DNA from: Lentilactobacillus rapi DSM 19907 = JCM 15042
Lineage (GTDB): Bacteria > Bacillota > Bacilli > Lactobacillales > Lactobacillaceae
Reading direction: 5' to 3'
Assembly (NCBI RefSeq): GCF_001436255.1
Contig: NZ_AZEI01000022.1
Span: forward strand, 119,880-174,908
DNA: 55,029 nt
In this document: piece after piece, positions 7,567 through 17,148 of the stretch
How the letters are laid out: each line of letters begins with the position of its first letter
How positions within the stretch are numbered: the first letter of the stretch is position 1
Notes under the pieces: generated by a model
Databases searched by the model: none
The model's input: the letters and a program-made list of their open reading frames with translations, nothing else
Told to the model about the DNA's origin: nothing
Program-made: the position numbers and the translations under genes

Positions 7567-8934
7567 ATGTCAGTTAATATTAATGAGTTATCATTACCAG
7601 ATGGTCAGATTGTGTCAGATAATGAAGAAATCAAGAAATTGAGCAGTGATAAATTCACTGAAGCAATTGAAGAAGATAATCAGCCATTAGCAGTTATTCA
7701 GGCGAAGAGCGTTGCCGATGTGCAGGCGGCGGTTAAATTCGCGAACGATAACCGGATCCCGGTTACTGCTCGTGGCGCTGGAACATCAATTGTGAACGGG
7801 TCAGCGGCTGAAAAAGGTGGCTTGATCATTGACCTGACACAACTCAATAAGATATTGGAAATTAATATTCCCAACCAATATGCCATTGTCCAAGCGGGCG
7901 TTTTAAACTCAGATCTTGATGAAGAAGTTCGCAAACATGGGTACTTCTTTTCACCTGATCCTGGTTCCAAGCGGATCAGTTCGGTCGGTGGGAATATCGC
8001 GACCAATGCTGGTGGAATGAGCTCATTAAAGTACGGAACAACGAAGCAATCCGTTGTTGGGTTGCAGGTGGTTCTGGCTGACGGGAAATTAGTAGAATTG
8101 GGTGGCAAAACCTTCAAAAACAATGCCCCTTACGATTTGACCGATTTATTTGTCGGTTCTGAAGGAACGTTGGGAATTATTACCGCGGCAACGGTCAAAT
8201 TACTACCAATTCCGTTTGGAAACCCCGTTACAGGGTTGGCCACTTTTGATAACATGAAGCAATTGAGCATTGGGGTTCAAAATATTTCTGGCAGCGGCCT
8301 CTACCCATCAATGATGGAAGCTTTAAATAAAACGTCGATTGAAGCCTTGGATAATTTGGAAAAGTCCGATTTGGGTAAAGGTGGCGCTGAATCCCTCTTA
8401 ATCTTCCAGTTGGATGTTGCTCCAGCCGGCGCGGTTGACGCTTTGAAGAAAATCTTGACTAAATCGGGAGCATTGCAGGTTAATGTCACCGATGATCCAG
8501 ATTATGCTAAGAAGATCATTAAGATTCGCCAAGATTATTACCAGGCAGAAGCAGCTTATGGGCGCTTGATCGTGGAAGATGTCGCCGTGCCGCTATCCAA
8601 ACTACCAGATTTGGCTGACTTTGTTGAAAAATTACAATTCACGTCTAAAGTGACTGCCTTTTTGGGCGGCCACGCTGGTGACGGTAATTTCCATCCAAAC
8701 TTTGCCGTTTCAAAGGAATATTCAGAAACGCCAGCCGACGTCAATGATGCCATTAATAGAATCTTCAAGTATGTTCAATCCATTGGCGGCACAATTTCAG
8801 CCGAGCATGGGATCGGGGACTTAAAGTACAAGTGGGTATTGCCCCAACTTGGTGAAGATGTGGTTGAGTTGCAACGAAAGGTTAAAGCAGCCTTTGACCC
8901 TAATAATATCTTAAATCCAGGTCGCAAAGTCTAG
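7567..8934 (+). CDS. FAD-linked 2-hydroxyacid oxidase, GlcD-like
   Basis: A two-domain FAD oxidoreductase of the glycolate oxidase GlcD/D-lactate dehydrogenase group, about 455 residues. The N-terminal PCMH FAD domain shows PVTARGAGTSIVNGS, PDPGS and SVGGNIATNAGG, followed by VGSEGTLGIIT. The C-terminal FAD-oxidase domain contains FLGGHAGDGNFHPNF and ISAEHGIGDLK, the usual His and acidic residues of the active site. It probably oxidises a D-2-hydroxy acid such as D-lactate or glycolate; the electron acceptor cannot be told. An ATG at 7549 is also in frame, but the GAGGGG there is 21 bases away, so I prefer 7567. It is monocistronic, with a family A repeat downstream. Confidence 0.85.
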   Translation: MSVNINELSLPDGQIVSDNEEIKKLSSDKFTEAIEEDNQPLAVIQAKSVADVQAAVKFANDNRIPVTARGAGTSIVNGSAAEKGGLIIDLTQLNKILEINIPNQYAIVQAGVLNSDLDEEVRKHGYFFSPDPGSKRISSVGGNIATNAGGMSSLKYGTTKQSVVGLQVVLADGKLVELGGKTFKNNAPYDLTDLFVGSEGTLGIITAATVKLLPIPFGNPVTGLATFDNMKQLSIGVQNISGSGLYPSMMEALNKTSIEALDNLEKSDLGKGGAESLLIFQLDVAPAGAVDALKKILTKSGALQVNVTDDPDYAKKIIKIRQDYYQAEAAYGRLIVEDVAVPLSKLPDLADFVEKLQFTSKVTAFLGGHAGDGNFHPNFAVSKEYSETPADVNDAINRIFKYVQSIGGTISAEHGIGDLKYKWVLPQLGEDVVELQRKVKAAFDPNNILNPGRKV

Positions 8935-9061
8935 CTTTAGCAGTCGTTAACAGCTAAGGCTGGTGCATCGGCTGATTTACTGATGATGCTTGATTACCAA
9001 TGATATTCGGATAAAAGCTGTAATATGCAGTTGATCCAAAATAACGCAGCAGGAAGTTGGG

Positions 9062-9245
9062 ACATATATTAATTTCCAATCAGTCATTATTCGTTTGGAT
9101 CGCTGTAGTCACTTGGATAAAAGCTGCGCCAAACGGCTGATCCCGGCCATTTAACGAAAAGAACCAACTATTCCAAAATCAGGAATAGTTGGTTCTTTTC
9201 GTTAAATTCTGGGATCAAAACGCCTATTGTCTCAGTCTCTGCTGC
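9062..9245 (-). repeat. Family A intergenic repeat, copy A1 (with terminator)
   Basis: Fills most of the 347-bp gap between the oxidase (plus) and the phosphatase (minus). Read on the minus strand it runs from GAGACTGAGACAATAGGCG through TTTGATCCCAGAATTTAACG, a hairpin (9139-9216; arms AAAAGAACCAACTATTCC and GGAATAGTTGGTTCTTTT), TTAAATGGCCGGGATCAGCCG, and a tail ending GGAAATTAATATATG. The tail matches copy A3 at 49.76 kb. The hairpin can terminate both convergent genes. The remaining bases at 8935-9061 show no gene. Confidence 0.8.
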
Positions 9246-9281
9246 GTTATTTTCTGTTGCAAATTACTTAAGACATTTGCG

Positions 9282-10157
9282 TTATTTTGTCAGATACATC
9301 ATCCGTAACTTGTGAACATCACTGTTGGATAACCTTAATGCGGCCTTCTGATAATGCTTCATTGAGCCATACCGTTGATCAATCGCGCGGTAGGCGGCAT
9401 CGAGATAAGCCGCCTTAGCAGATTTGGATCGTTTAAAATTAGCCAGGGCCCGTTTGTTATGAGTAACTCGTTTCAACTGCTGGTACTCCTTATGAACCGT
9501 GCCTTTCAAATCATGATTCGAAGCCAAGTAGTTTTTCATGATCGTTTGCTTGGAAACGCCCAAGCAGGCAAGGATCAGCATCGTGGCAATTCCGGTCCGA
9601 TCTTTTCCATAGGTGCAGTGGTATAAAAGAGCACCGTGTTTTTGTTTCAAGAGTTGGTTCATGAATGAGCGGTAAGCTTTGATGCTATGGGAACTTGTGA
9701 CCATTTTTTGATAAAACAGCTGCATATTATTTGGCTGCTTGTTTGCTAACTGGTTTGCGTATTGGCGAGTGGTGTGCACACCAAAGTTTTTGTCTGCCAT
9801 CACGCTATCGTGACGATAGGCAACCCCAGACAGCTTAGCATCTTTGGCGACTTTAATTTCCCCAGTGGAACGAAAATCGCAAACCACTTTTACATTGACG
9901 TTCTTGGTTAGTTTCCACCGGTCAGTTTTCGTTAAATGAGCCAAAGCGGCCGAACGGATGAGTCGCTTTGGCTTAATGTGCCAACCGTTTTTGGCTACAA
10001 TGCCGCCTAAATCGTGCGTATTCACAGTGCCCGTTAAATGAATAGGGGTTCCATAAATCTTTTGGGCAGAGGCTTTGACCGCAGTTGGTTGTAATAATCC
10101 CCAGCTTAGACAAGTAGCTGCAAATAATGTGATTCGGATGAAATGATGATCATTCAT
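9282..10157 (-). CDS. Secreted tyrosine/serine phosphatase-like protein
   Basis: A 291-residue protein of the atypical tyrosine-phosphatase group (Y_phosphatase3 type). The P-loop is HCTYGKDRTG, giving the CX5R catalytic Cys181 and Arg187. The N-terminal NTHDLGGI (46-53) and RSA (69-71) patterns are typical of this group. The first about 30 residues form a hydrophobic signal sequence ending in VKASA, so the enzyme should be exported. A GGGGGG ribosome site lies shortly before the ATG. Secreted members can remove phosphate from proteins or phosphoinositides; the substrate here is unknown. It follows the NagZ-like gene by 20 bp on the same strand, so the two may be co-transcribed. Confidence 0.85.
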   Translation of the reverse strand: MNDHHFIRITLFAATCLSWGLLQPTAVKASAQKIYGTPIHLTGTVNTHDLGGIVAKNGWHIKPKRLIRSAALAHLTKTDRWKLTKNVNVKVVCDFRSTGEIKVAKDAKLSGVAYRHDSVMADKNFGVHTTRQYANQLANKQPNNMQLFYQKMVTSSHSIKAYRSFMNQLLKQKHGALLYHCTYGKDRTGIATMLILACLGVSKQTIMKNYLASNHDLKGTVHKEYQQLKRVTHNKRALANFKRSKSAKAAYLDAAYRAIDQRYGSMKHYQKAALRLSNSDVHKLRMMYLTK

Positions 10158-10177
10158 ATTGATCCCCCCCAGAAAAA

Positions 10178-11326
10178 TTAATGAATGTTCAACCCAATTT
10201 TGTCTTTCATTGTCAAAATTCGCTTAACGGACGCGTTGATCTGCTTGACGGAAACTTGCTTATTTGCCACCGCACGTCTCAGCTGAGGAATTCCCCGTTT
10301 ATAATCGCTGGTTAACAGGACATCATTACCGGCTTTAAATGCGGCCACATCTCGATAAACATGATGTGATCTGGCATAATTACCAACGGCTTGCATCTGT
10401 AAGCTGTCTGAGACGATGACCCCTTTAAAGCCAAGATCCTTGCGAAGTAGGTGAATATCTTTTTTTGAAAGTGAGGCTGGCTTGTGTGGATCAATTTTTT
10501 TCAAAATGATGTGGGTGACCATGACGGAATCAACGCCGCTCTTAATTCCCGCCTTAAATGGCCGGAAGTCTTTTGATTTGAATGACCTAAGCGACCGGTT
10601 CACGGCTGCCGATCCAGTATGGGTATCAGCGGCCGAGCCATAGCCAGGAAAATGTTTGAGCGTTGCGGCCACGTGTTGCTTTTGAATTGCCGGCACGCTT
10701 GCGGCAATGTACTTAGACGTTTTGGCATAACCCTTGCCAATTGTTCGATCATAAATAAAACTACTTTTGTGCAGCGAAACATCGGCTACCGGCGCAAAGT
10801 CCCAATTAATTCCCAGGGAGTGGAGCTGTTTGGCCTGGTAACGATACATCGACAGAACTTTCTTCATCCCGCCGCGGTGAAGCGCCTGTTGTGGTGACAA
10901 ATAATAGTTGTGACCAGAAATTCGTTTGTTGGCGCTCAGCCGAGAGACGGTGCCACCTTCTTGGTCAGTTGAAATGGTTAGTGGAATCTTGGCGCTATGC
11001 TGGTAACTCTTCAGTCTGCGCTTAAACGATGATTTAGTACCGACAAAATTGTTGCCCATCAAGATAATGCCACCAAGATGGTATTTTTTGATATCGTGTT
11101 TCGTGACGGATTGATTATTTGAGACGCCGGTTACAAATAATTGGCCGATTTTCTCATTAAGAGTCATATGCTTAATTCGATTATTGATTCTTTGCTCATT
11201 GGTTTGCTTTGGATGGATCCCAGAAGCAATTGACTCAGTACTTGGATGAAGAATCGTCAGGCCCAACCCAAATGACACGGTTGTAATCATTGCAAACGAT
11301 GCAACCCGTTTAATCTTAATATTCAC
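10178..11326 (-). CDS. nagZ: Secreted beta-N-acetylhexosaminidase, GH3 NagZ-like
   Basis: A glycoside hydrolase family 3 enzyme, about 382 residues, that should release N-acetylglucosamine from peptidoglycan fragments or related glycans. The NagZ signature KHFPGYGSAADTHTG supplies the Asp/His pair of this clan. TISTDQEGGTVSRLS and GVIVSDSLQM are also family-typical, the latter with the catalytic Asp. An N-terminal hydrophobic stretch (VASFAMITTVSFGLGL) marks a signal or anchor. The frame opens at an ATG (11350) without a ribosome site; the GTG at 11326, preceded by GGGAG and GAGG, is the better start. The fused extracellular targeting differs from cytoplasmic NagZ of Gram-negatives and fits wall turnover outside the membrane. 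Confidence 0.86.
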   Translation of the reverse strand: MNIKIKRVASFAMITTVSFGLGLTILHPSTESIASGIHPKQTNEQRINNRIKHMTLNEKIGQLFVTGVSNNQSVTKHDIKKYHLGGIILMGNNFVGTKSSFKRRLKSYQHSAKIPLTISTDQEGGTVSRLSANKRISGHNYYLSPQQALHRGGMKKVLSMYRYQAKQLHSLGINWDFAPVADVSLHKSSFIYDRTIGKGYAKTSKYIAASVPAIQKQHVAATLKHFPGYGSAADTHTGSAAVNRSLRSFKSKDFRPFKAGIKSGVDSVMVTHIILKKIDPHKPASLSKKDIHLLRKDLGFKGVIVSDSLQMQAVGNYARSHHVYRDVAAFKAGNDVLLTSDYKRGIPQLRRAVANKQVSVKQINASVKRILTMKDKIGLNIH

Positions 11327-11528
11327 TTTCCTCAATCTCCCTATATACAATTATTATGACAACATAACAATTATATGTTAAAAGCGATCAAAATAGTTAT
11401 TAATATAGCAAATTTGTTTTTCTATCAAAACTAACCAGGCATTCTTGATACCTCGACTACTTAAAGAGCCCTGATTGTATTGAACGGTTGGCAAAGTTCA
11501 AAAAAATTCAATATTTTTTATGTGAACG

Positions 11529-11635
11529 TGACAAGCGCTTTCTTTGTTTATATACAAACAACTTTCTTTCTATTTTATTTTAAAGCAAAGTTAGGTATAC
11601 CAAATTTAGACGTTCACAATGGTTAAAAATATGAT
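11529..11635 (+). promoter_or_regulatory. mntH upstream region with MntR-like box and cre-like site
   Basis: The 324-bp gap before mntH contains TTAGGTATACCAAA (11591-11604), a near-palindrome of the DtxR/MntR type (TTAGG...CCTAA with two mismatches). It lies just upstream of a TATGAT -10 (11630-11635), placed to repress mntH when manganese is plentiful. A cre-like TGACAAGCGCTTTC (11529-11542) stands further upstream and could serve either divergent gene. These calls rest on pattern only. The rest of the gap is AT-rich without a reading frame. Confidence 0.4.
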
Positions 11636-11674
11636 AGGATATGTTCGTAACAAATAATACAAGGAGGCCTTCTG

Positions 11675-13249
11675 ATGCCAGAAGAAAAAGAACCAAAGAA
11701 GCAGCATTTGATTCACTACGCCAACGGTCCTTCGTTGGAAGAAATCAACGGAACCGTGGTTGTTCCAAAAGGAAAAGGATTTTGGAGAACATTGTTTGGG
11801 TATTCCGGTCCAGGCGCGTTAGTTGCGGTGGGGTATATGGATCCAGGTAACTGGTCAACGTCAATTACCGGTGGTCAAAATTTTGAGTACTTATTGATGT
11901 CCGTGATCTTAATGTCGAGTTTAATTGCCATGTTACTCCAATATATGGCGGCTAAACTGGGCATTGTGACGCAGATGGATTTAGCGCAGGCAATTCGGGC
12001 GCGTACCAGTCGAGCACTCGGGTATGTCTTATGGATTCTGACTGAACTCGCGATTATGGCAACTGATATTGCCGAAGTTATCGGGGCAGCGATTGCATTG
12101 TATTTGCTGTTTAATATTCCACTGGTCATTTCGGTATTTATCACTGTGTTTGATGTTTTGCTATTATTATTGTTGACCAAGATAGGTTTTCGAAAGATTG
12201 AAGCAATTGTTGTGTGCTTGATTTTGGTCATTTTTGTTGTGTTTGCCTATGAAGTCGCTTTGTCAGATCCGAGTTGGCTGGGGGTCTTCAAGGGATTGGT
12301 TCCAAATGGCGAAACATTTTCATCTTCGCCACATGTTGGTGGGCAAACCCCATTGACTGGGGCCCTTGGAATTATTGGCGCGACGGTGATGCCTCATAAT
12401 TTGTACTTGCATTCGGCGGTTTCCCAAACACGGAAAGTTGATCACAAGGATGAGGAAGATGTTGCAAGAACAGTCCGATTTTCAACTTGGGACTCTAACA
12501 TTCAATTGACAATGGCATTCTTTGTTAACTCATTATTGCTGATTATGGGAGTTGCTGTATTTAAGAGCGGCGCTGTTAAGGATCCTTCGTTCTTTGGGTT
12601 GTTTCAAGCTTTGTCCGATCCATCGACATTGAGTAATGGCGTGTTAATTGCCGTTGCGAAATCAGGAATTCTGTCAATCCTATTTGCTGTTGCTTTGCTG
12701 GCATCAGGGCAAAATTCGACCATTACAGGTACCCTGACCGGCCAAGTTATCATGGAAGGATTTATCCACATGCACATGCCATTATGGATGCGTCGTTTGG
12801 TTACCCGGTTGATTTCGGTTGTCCCAGTTTTGATCTGTGTGGCAATGACCGGTAAAGAAAGCCCAATTCAACAACACGAAGCCTTAAATACTTTGATGAA
12901 CAATTCGCAAGTGTTCCTGGCCTTTGCACTGCCATTCTCAATGTTGCCATTATTGATGTTTACAGATAATAAGGTCGAAATGCATGACCGGTTTAAAAAT
13001 TCTTGGATTATCAAAACCCTTGGCTGGATTTCTGTCATTGCTTTGACATATCTAAACATGAAGGGATTGCCTGGCCAATTTGAAGGATTCCTGGGCGATA
13101 ATGCCTCGAAGGGCCAAGTAGCCATGGCTGATAACCTTTCATATATTGTGATCTTCCTTGTGCTGGCATTACTTGCTTGGATGATTTGGGATATTCACAA
13201 GACAAACAAAAAATTGCAGGCCAAGTTTGAAGCAGCCCATGAAGAATAG
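11675..13249 (+). CDS. mntH: Nramp-family Mn2+/divalent metal:H+ symporter
   Basis: An 11-TM Nramp importer, 524 residues. The metal-site motif DPGN lies in YMDPGNWSTS (Asp56-Asn59) and the TM6 motif is ATVMPHNLYLHS (MPHN, 239-242), both intact. Between them are the long hydrophobic segments of the family and the acidic stretch ATDIAEVIGAAIAL. The N-terminal about 40 hydrophilic residues are typical of lactobacillar MntH. AAGGAGG precedes the ATG. Lactobacilli accumulate manganese as an antioxidant, and MntH is a main importer. The possible MntR box upstream fits metal repression. The usp gene follows 69 bp later, as often seen in this family. Confidence 0.95.
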   Translation: MPEEKEPKKQHLIHYANGPSLEEINGTVVVPKGKGFWRTLFGYSGPGALVAVGYMDPGNWSTSITGGQNFEYLLMSVILMSSLIAMLLQYMAAKLGIVTQMDLAQAIRARTSRALGYVLWILTELAIMATDIAEVIGAAIALYLLFNIPLVISVFITVFDVLLLLLLTKIGFRKIEAIVVCLILVIFVVFAYEVALSDPSWLGVFKGLVPNGETFSSSPHVGGQTPLTGALGIIGATVMPHNLYLHSAVSQTRKVDHKDEEDVARTVRFSTWDSNIQLTMAFFVNSLLLIMGVAVFKSGAVKDPSFFGLFQALSDPSTLSNGVLIAVAKSGILSILFAVALLASGQNSTITGTLTGQVIMEGFIHMHMPLWMRRLVTRLISVVPVLICVAMTGKESPIQQHEALNTLMNNSQVFLAFALPFSMLPLLMFTDNKVEMHDRFKNSWIIKTLGWISVIALTYLNMKGLPGQFEGFLGDNASKGQVAMADNLSYIVIFLVLALLAWMIWDIHKTNKKLQAKFEAAHEE

Positions 13250-13318
13250 AATAAAAAAGGTATAATAAAGAGTGTTAAACAATATAGAGATCATGAAAGA
13301 TGAAAGGGATGTTTAAAA

Positions 13319-13765
13319 ATGCCAAGTACTACAGGTGGCCAAAAATTTGCCAGAATTTTAGTTGGTGTTGATGATTCGGAAGATGCCCAGTTGGCATTTA
13401 GATATGCAATTCGTGAAGCCCGCCAATCCAATGCCCGGCTCATCATTGTGTCGATTATGGAACACGATGATATGAATATTTACCAAGCATTAAGCAAAGA
13501 CTACGTTCATGGTGAACGCAAAGAGTTGGCTGAACATATTGAAAAATACCGTCAGCTTGCTTTAAGAGCCGGCGTGAAGGAAGTCGACACCGTCATTGAT
13601 GAAGGCGATCCGGGTGAAACGATCGTCAAACGCGTGATTCCGGCAACCAAAGCGGATTTACTCATTGTGGGGTCATTATCAAAAACTGGTGTGAGAAAAT
13701 ATTTTGGTTCTCAAGCAGCTTACATGGCTAAGTATTCGCCGATTTCGGTCATGATTGTTCGTTAG
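13319..13765 (+). CDS. Universal stress protein, UspA family
   Basis: A 148-residue single-domain Usp. It starts ARILVGVDDSEDAQLAFRYA, the usual first strand and Asp of the nucleotide pocket, and ends LLIVGSLSKTGVRKYFGSQ followed by YSPISVMIV. The G-2X-G-9X-G(S/T) ATP motif is only partly kept (GSLSKTG then FGSQ). It sits directly behind mntH and probably shares its transcript. Its role is general stress or ATP binding; no partner can be named. The gene is followed by a terminator hairpin at 13875-13919. Confidence 0.88.
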   Translation: MPSTTGGQKFARILVGVDDSEDAQLAFRYAIREARQSNARLIIVSIMEHDDMNIYQALSKDYVHGERKELAEHIEKYRQLALRAGVKEVDTVIDEGDPGETIVKRVIPATKADLLIVGSLSKTGVRKYFGSQAAYMAKYSPISVMIVR

Positions 13766-13874
13766 CGAGCGGAGCAGAATACCTAGGAATCGAAGCGTTA
13801 TTTTCCACTCAGAAGAACTTTTCTCTGAGGTCGGTTACATGTTATGTTTAATGAACGATTACCAAATTTCCAGT

Positions 13875-13919
13875 AAAAGGACTGCCAACAAAACAGTGAC
13901 GTTTTGTAGCAGCCCTTTT
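13875..13919 (+). terminator. Terminator after mntH-usp
   Basis: Arms AAAAGGACTGC and GCAGCCCTTTT, with an inner ACAAAACAGTGACGTTTTGT stem-loop, followed by CTTAATT. It separates the mntH-usp unit from the MFS gene 30 bp downstream. Confidence 0.75.
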
Positions 13920-13948
13920 CTTAATTAAACTACTGGGGGATTTTCAAA

Positions 13949-15292
13949 ATGCAATTAACAGATAAAAGCCGCAAGTGGTTCATTGCCACTTTGCTGCTTG
14001 GAACGTTTACCATGTCGATTAGCCAATCATCGCTATCGACAGCTTATCCAACGTTTATGAAATACTTCAATTTACCAGCAAGTAAGATTGCCTGGTTAAC
14101 CACCGGATTCATGTTGATCATGTCGGTGGTCATGCCGCTATCACCATGGTTAATGGATAACTTTAAATTTAAGCCACTTTATTTGTCACTCTTAATTAAT
14201 TTCGTCGTCGGGACGTTGATTATTATTTTTGCGCCTAATTTTTTGATTATGATGGTCGGCCGATTGATGGAGGGATTTAGTGTCGGTGTCCTGTTTCCGT
14301 CCTATCAATCAATTATTTTGGAAATCACCCCGACCAATCAACGAGGAGCTGTGATGGGCACGGTGGGCTTGGTGATGGGGTCGGCACTTGCAGTTGGCCC
14401 GATTGTTTCGGGTGTGTTACTTCAAATCCTGAATTGGCAGTCAATTTTTGGATTTTTCCTCATCGTCTTGACGGCTGTCTTTTTACTGGGTCTCAAAACC
14501 ATTGTGAGTCCGTTAAAACTAAAATCGTCAGAATTTGATTTTATTTCGGTATTTATGTCACTTGGCATTATTGGGCTATTGTATTTTATTAATGAGATCT
14601 CACATATGACAATTGGCAATTATTTGAATTGGTCAATTTTGATTGTGTCATTGATCTTGCTGTACCTGTTCGTTCGTCGTCAGCTCAAGATGAAGGCACC
14701 GCTGCTTCATTTAGATATTTTAGCAATTCCAAACTTTGATCTGGGAGTTGCCCTGACGTCTTTGTCTTACATGTCGCTCATTACGGTCACAATCATCATG
14801 CCATTATATTATCAGCAGATCATTGGCCTCACGCCATTATGGTCAGGCTTGGCGTTAGTGCCAGCAGCCGCACTGCTTTCGTGGTTAAATCGTCGTAGCG
14901 GCAAACTCGCTGACCGGATTGGCTTTAAGCCAGTCATTTTAATCGGTTTTGTTCTATTTATCATCGGCTGGGCAGGGTTGCTGCTTTTCTCTGAGATGCG
15001 AAACATCTGGATTGCAATTGCCTGTTCAATGGTCATTGAGGCTGGTAATGCCTTCGCAATGATGCCAGCAACCACTTTGGGGGCTGATTCACTCACGAAT
15101 GAGTTAATTCCCCACGGGTCATCAGTCATTGCAACTGTTCGCCAAGTCATGGGATCTACTGCAATCGTGTTAGCAACTGTTGTTTTAGGTGATAAAAATT
15201 TCAATGGTGTTTTCTTAACATTTTTAGTGATTGAAATCATTGCAATCTTTTTAGTATTCAAAATTAAAGATACGATGAAAGCCACGGCATAG
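13949..15292 (+). CDS. MFS transporter, drug-exporter (DHA) type
   Basis: A 447-residue major facilitator protein with about 12 to 14 hydrophobic segments. Near the N-terminus are the DHA2-like QSSLSTAYPTFMKYF and WLTTGFMLIMSVVMPLSPWL. The GRLMEGFSVGVLFPSYQS segment and PTNQRGAVMGTVGL correspond to the conserved loop and antiporter motif C region. Members expel drugs, dyes or bile-like compounds by proton antiport; the substrate here is unknown. No adjacent TetR or MarR regulator is present. GGGGG precedes the ATG by about ten bases. It stands alone between a terminator and a repeat element. Confidence 0.85.
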   Translation: MQLTDKSRKWFIATLLLGTFTMSISQSSLSTAYPTFMKYFNLPASKIAWLTTGFMLIMSVVMPLSPWLMDNFKFKPLYLSLLINFVVGTLIIIFAPNFLIMMVGRLMEGFSVGVLFPSYQSIILEITPTNQRGAVMGTVGLVMGSALAVGPIVSGVLLQILNWQSIFGFFLIVLTAVFLLGLKTIVSPLKLKSSEFDFISVFMSLGIIGLLYFINEISHMTIGNYLNWSILIVSLILLYLFVRRQLKMKAPLLHLDILAIPNFDLGVALTSLSYMSLITVTIIMPLYYQQIIGLTPLWSGLALVPAAALLSWLNRRSGKLADRIGFKPVILIGFVLFIIGWAGLLLFSEMRNIWIAIACSMVIEAGNAFAMMPATTLGADSLTNELIPHGSSVIATVRQVMGSTAIVLATVVLGDKNFNGVFLTFLVIEIIAIFLVFKIKDTMKATA

Positions 15293-15524
15293 TTGCTATT
15301 GTGAAATGTAAGCAGTTTTCAATACAAAATCAATGTATAAGTGAACAACGTGATTGTTTTGAAAATCACAAGTCATTCGATTGTACCCGTTTTCATTTTG
15401 TGGTAATCTTTTTGTGGATGATAAAACGTCAGTCGCTTTTCATTCCCGCAGGGCAGCTGTTCAAGTTTCAATGAGCTGCTTTGCCGTTATTGACGTTTCC
15501 ATTAGTTTATCCAATATAATCGGA

Positions 15525-15637
15525 CGGCTGCGTAAAGCAGAAGTCTGCGCGTAAGCACCTCAAACAAAAGTCCCCCAAGTCGGAATTTCTGTCCGAGGAG
15601 ACTTACGCTCCGACTTCTAACCACTTTACTCCGCCCA
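15525..15637 (-). repeat. Family B hairpin repeat, copy B1
   Basis: A near full-length inverted repeat in the 366-bp gap before the aldehyde dehydrogenase. Read on the minus strand its stems are AGTAAAG/CTTTAC, AGAAGTC/GACTTCT and CGTAAG/CTTACG, with GGTT and GGAG/GCGC interruptions as in other copies; the inner stem is less regular. On the plus strand it ends about ten bases before AGGAGG of the next gene. The preceding 15293-15524 shows no gene. Confidence 0.8.
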
Positions 15638-15658
15638 CTTACTTTAGGAGGGTGTACA

Positions 15659-17104
15659 ATGGCATATCGAACTGTTAATCCTTACAATAATGAAGTTGTT
15701 AAGGAGTATCCTTTTGCAACAGATATTCAACTTGGCGAAACACTTGCGGAAAGTGACGCAACCTATCGGGCAATGAAGAAACAACCAATTTCTGAAAGAG
15801 CAAAAATTCTTCATAACGTTGCTGCCAAGTTACGTGAACATGAAGATGAACTTGCCAGAGCCTGTACCATTGATATGGGGAAATTAATTGGTGAATCAAA
15901 AGGTGAAGTTGAATTAGTTGCAATTATCGCTGATTGGTTTGCTGATCATGGTGAGGAACTGCTTCAGCCAGAAGAAGTGGATACGATCGCAACTGGTCAT
16001 GCCGAGATTCAAAAGCATGCAACTGGCGTAATCATGATGGTCGAGCCATGGAACTTCCCATACTACCAAATCATGCGGGTGTTTGCGCCTAACTTCATGG
16101 TTGGCAATACCATGATTTTGAAACATGCTGCTAACACGCCAACTTCAGCTCAAATGTTTTGCGACGTTGTTGCCGAAGCTGGGGCACCAAAGGGTTCATT
16201 GACTAACTTGTTCTTAAGTTATGATCAAGTTGGCGAAGCAATTGCAGATCCACGAGTTCAAGGGGTTGCATTAACCGGTTCTGAGCGTGGTGGTACAGCC
16301 GTTGCTGAAGCCGCTGGTAAGAACTTGAAGAAGAACACAATGGAACTTGGTGGCATGGATCCGTTCATTGTCCTCGGGGATGCCAATATGGACGATGTTG
16401 CTGATATCGCATGGCGAGCACGTCTCTACAATACTGGTCAAGTATGTACATCATCCAAGCGGTTCATTGTCATGGATAACGTTTACGATGAATTTGTCGA
16501 TACCCTTAAAGATAAATTCAGCAAAGTTCAACCAGGTGACCCACTGGATCCTGCAACTTCACTTGCACCAATGAACACCGAAAAAGCTAAGAACAAGCTT
16601 CAAGGACAATTGGATGAAGCCATTGCTGCCGGTGCCAAGGTTGAATATGGTAATGAACCAATTGATTTGCCAGGCCAATTCTTCAAGCCAACAATCTTAA
16701 CCAATATCAGCAAGAATAATCCAGCATATGACACTGAGTTATTTGGCCCAATTGCTTGCGTTTACAAGGTTCACAGCGAACAAGAAGCCATTGATCTTGC
16801 CAACGATAACCCTTATGGGCTTGGCGGCATTGTCTTTGCTGGTGATGAAGACCACGGTGCTGAAGTTGCTTCTCAAATCGAAACTGGCATGGTATTTGTT
16901 AATAACTTCATGTCAACGTTGCCAGAATTACCATTTGGCGGGGTTAAACTTTCAGGCTACGGCCGTGAAATGAGCCACATTGGCGAAGAAGCCTTCATTA
17001 ATCAACAATTAATTGTCAAGACTGCTAAACCAAACATGAACAATTTGGCTGGTGGATTAGTCGCAACGGATCCACAACCTAAAAAATTAAGCAAAACAAA
17101 ATAG
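15659..17104 (+). CDS. gabD: NAD(P)-dependent aldehyde dehydrogenase, succinate-semialdehyde type
   Basis: An ALDH superfamily enzyme of 481 residues. Landmarks are MMVEPWNFPYYQ (cofactor binding), ALTGSERGG, the general-base Glu in TMELGGMDPFIV (Glu229) and the nucleophile in YNTGQVCTSSKR (Cys263). The C-terminus has ELFGPIACVY and PFGGVKLSGYGRE. It oxidises an aldehyde to the acid; similarity to GabD-like enzymes suggests succinate semialdehyde, but the substrate is not proven. AGGAGG stands eight bases before the ATG. No gab transaminase or decarboxylase lies nearby, so a general detoxification role is equally possible. A terminator follows at 17149. Confidence 0.88.
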   Translation: MAYRTVNPYNNEVVKEYPFATDIQLGETLAESDATYRAMKKQPISERAKILHNVAAKLREHEDELARACTIDMGKLIGESKGEVELVAIIADWFADHGEELLQPEEVDTIATGHAEIQKHATGVIMMVEPWNFPYYQIMRVFAPNFMVGNTMILKHAANTPTSAQMFCDVVAEAGAPKGSLTNLFLSYDQVGEAIADPRVQGVALTGSERGGTAVAEAAGKNLKKNTMELGGMDPFIVLGDANMDDVADIAWRARLYNTGQVCTSSKRFIVMDNVYDEFVDTLKDKFSKVQPGDPLDPATSLAPMNTEKAKNKLQGQLDEAIAAGAKVEYGNEPIDLPGQFFKPTILTNISKNNPAYDTELFGPIACVYKVHSEQEAIDLANDNPYGLGGIVFAGDEDHGAEVASQIETGMVFVNNFMSTLPELPFGGVKLSGYGREMSHIGEEAFINQQLIVKTAKPNMNNLAGGLVATDPQPKKLSKTK

Positions 17105-17148
17105 TCCACGCTATGTTTGAATGATAAGCGTGATTTCAAGTAAAAATT

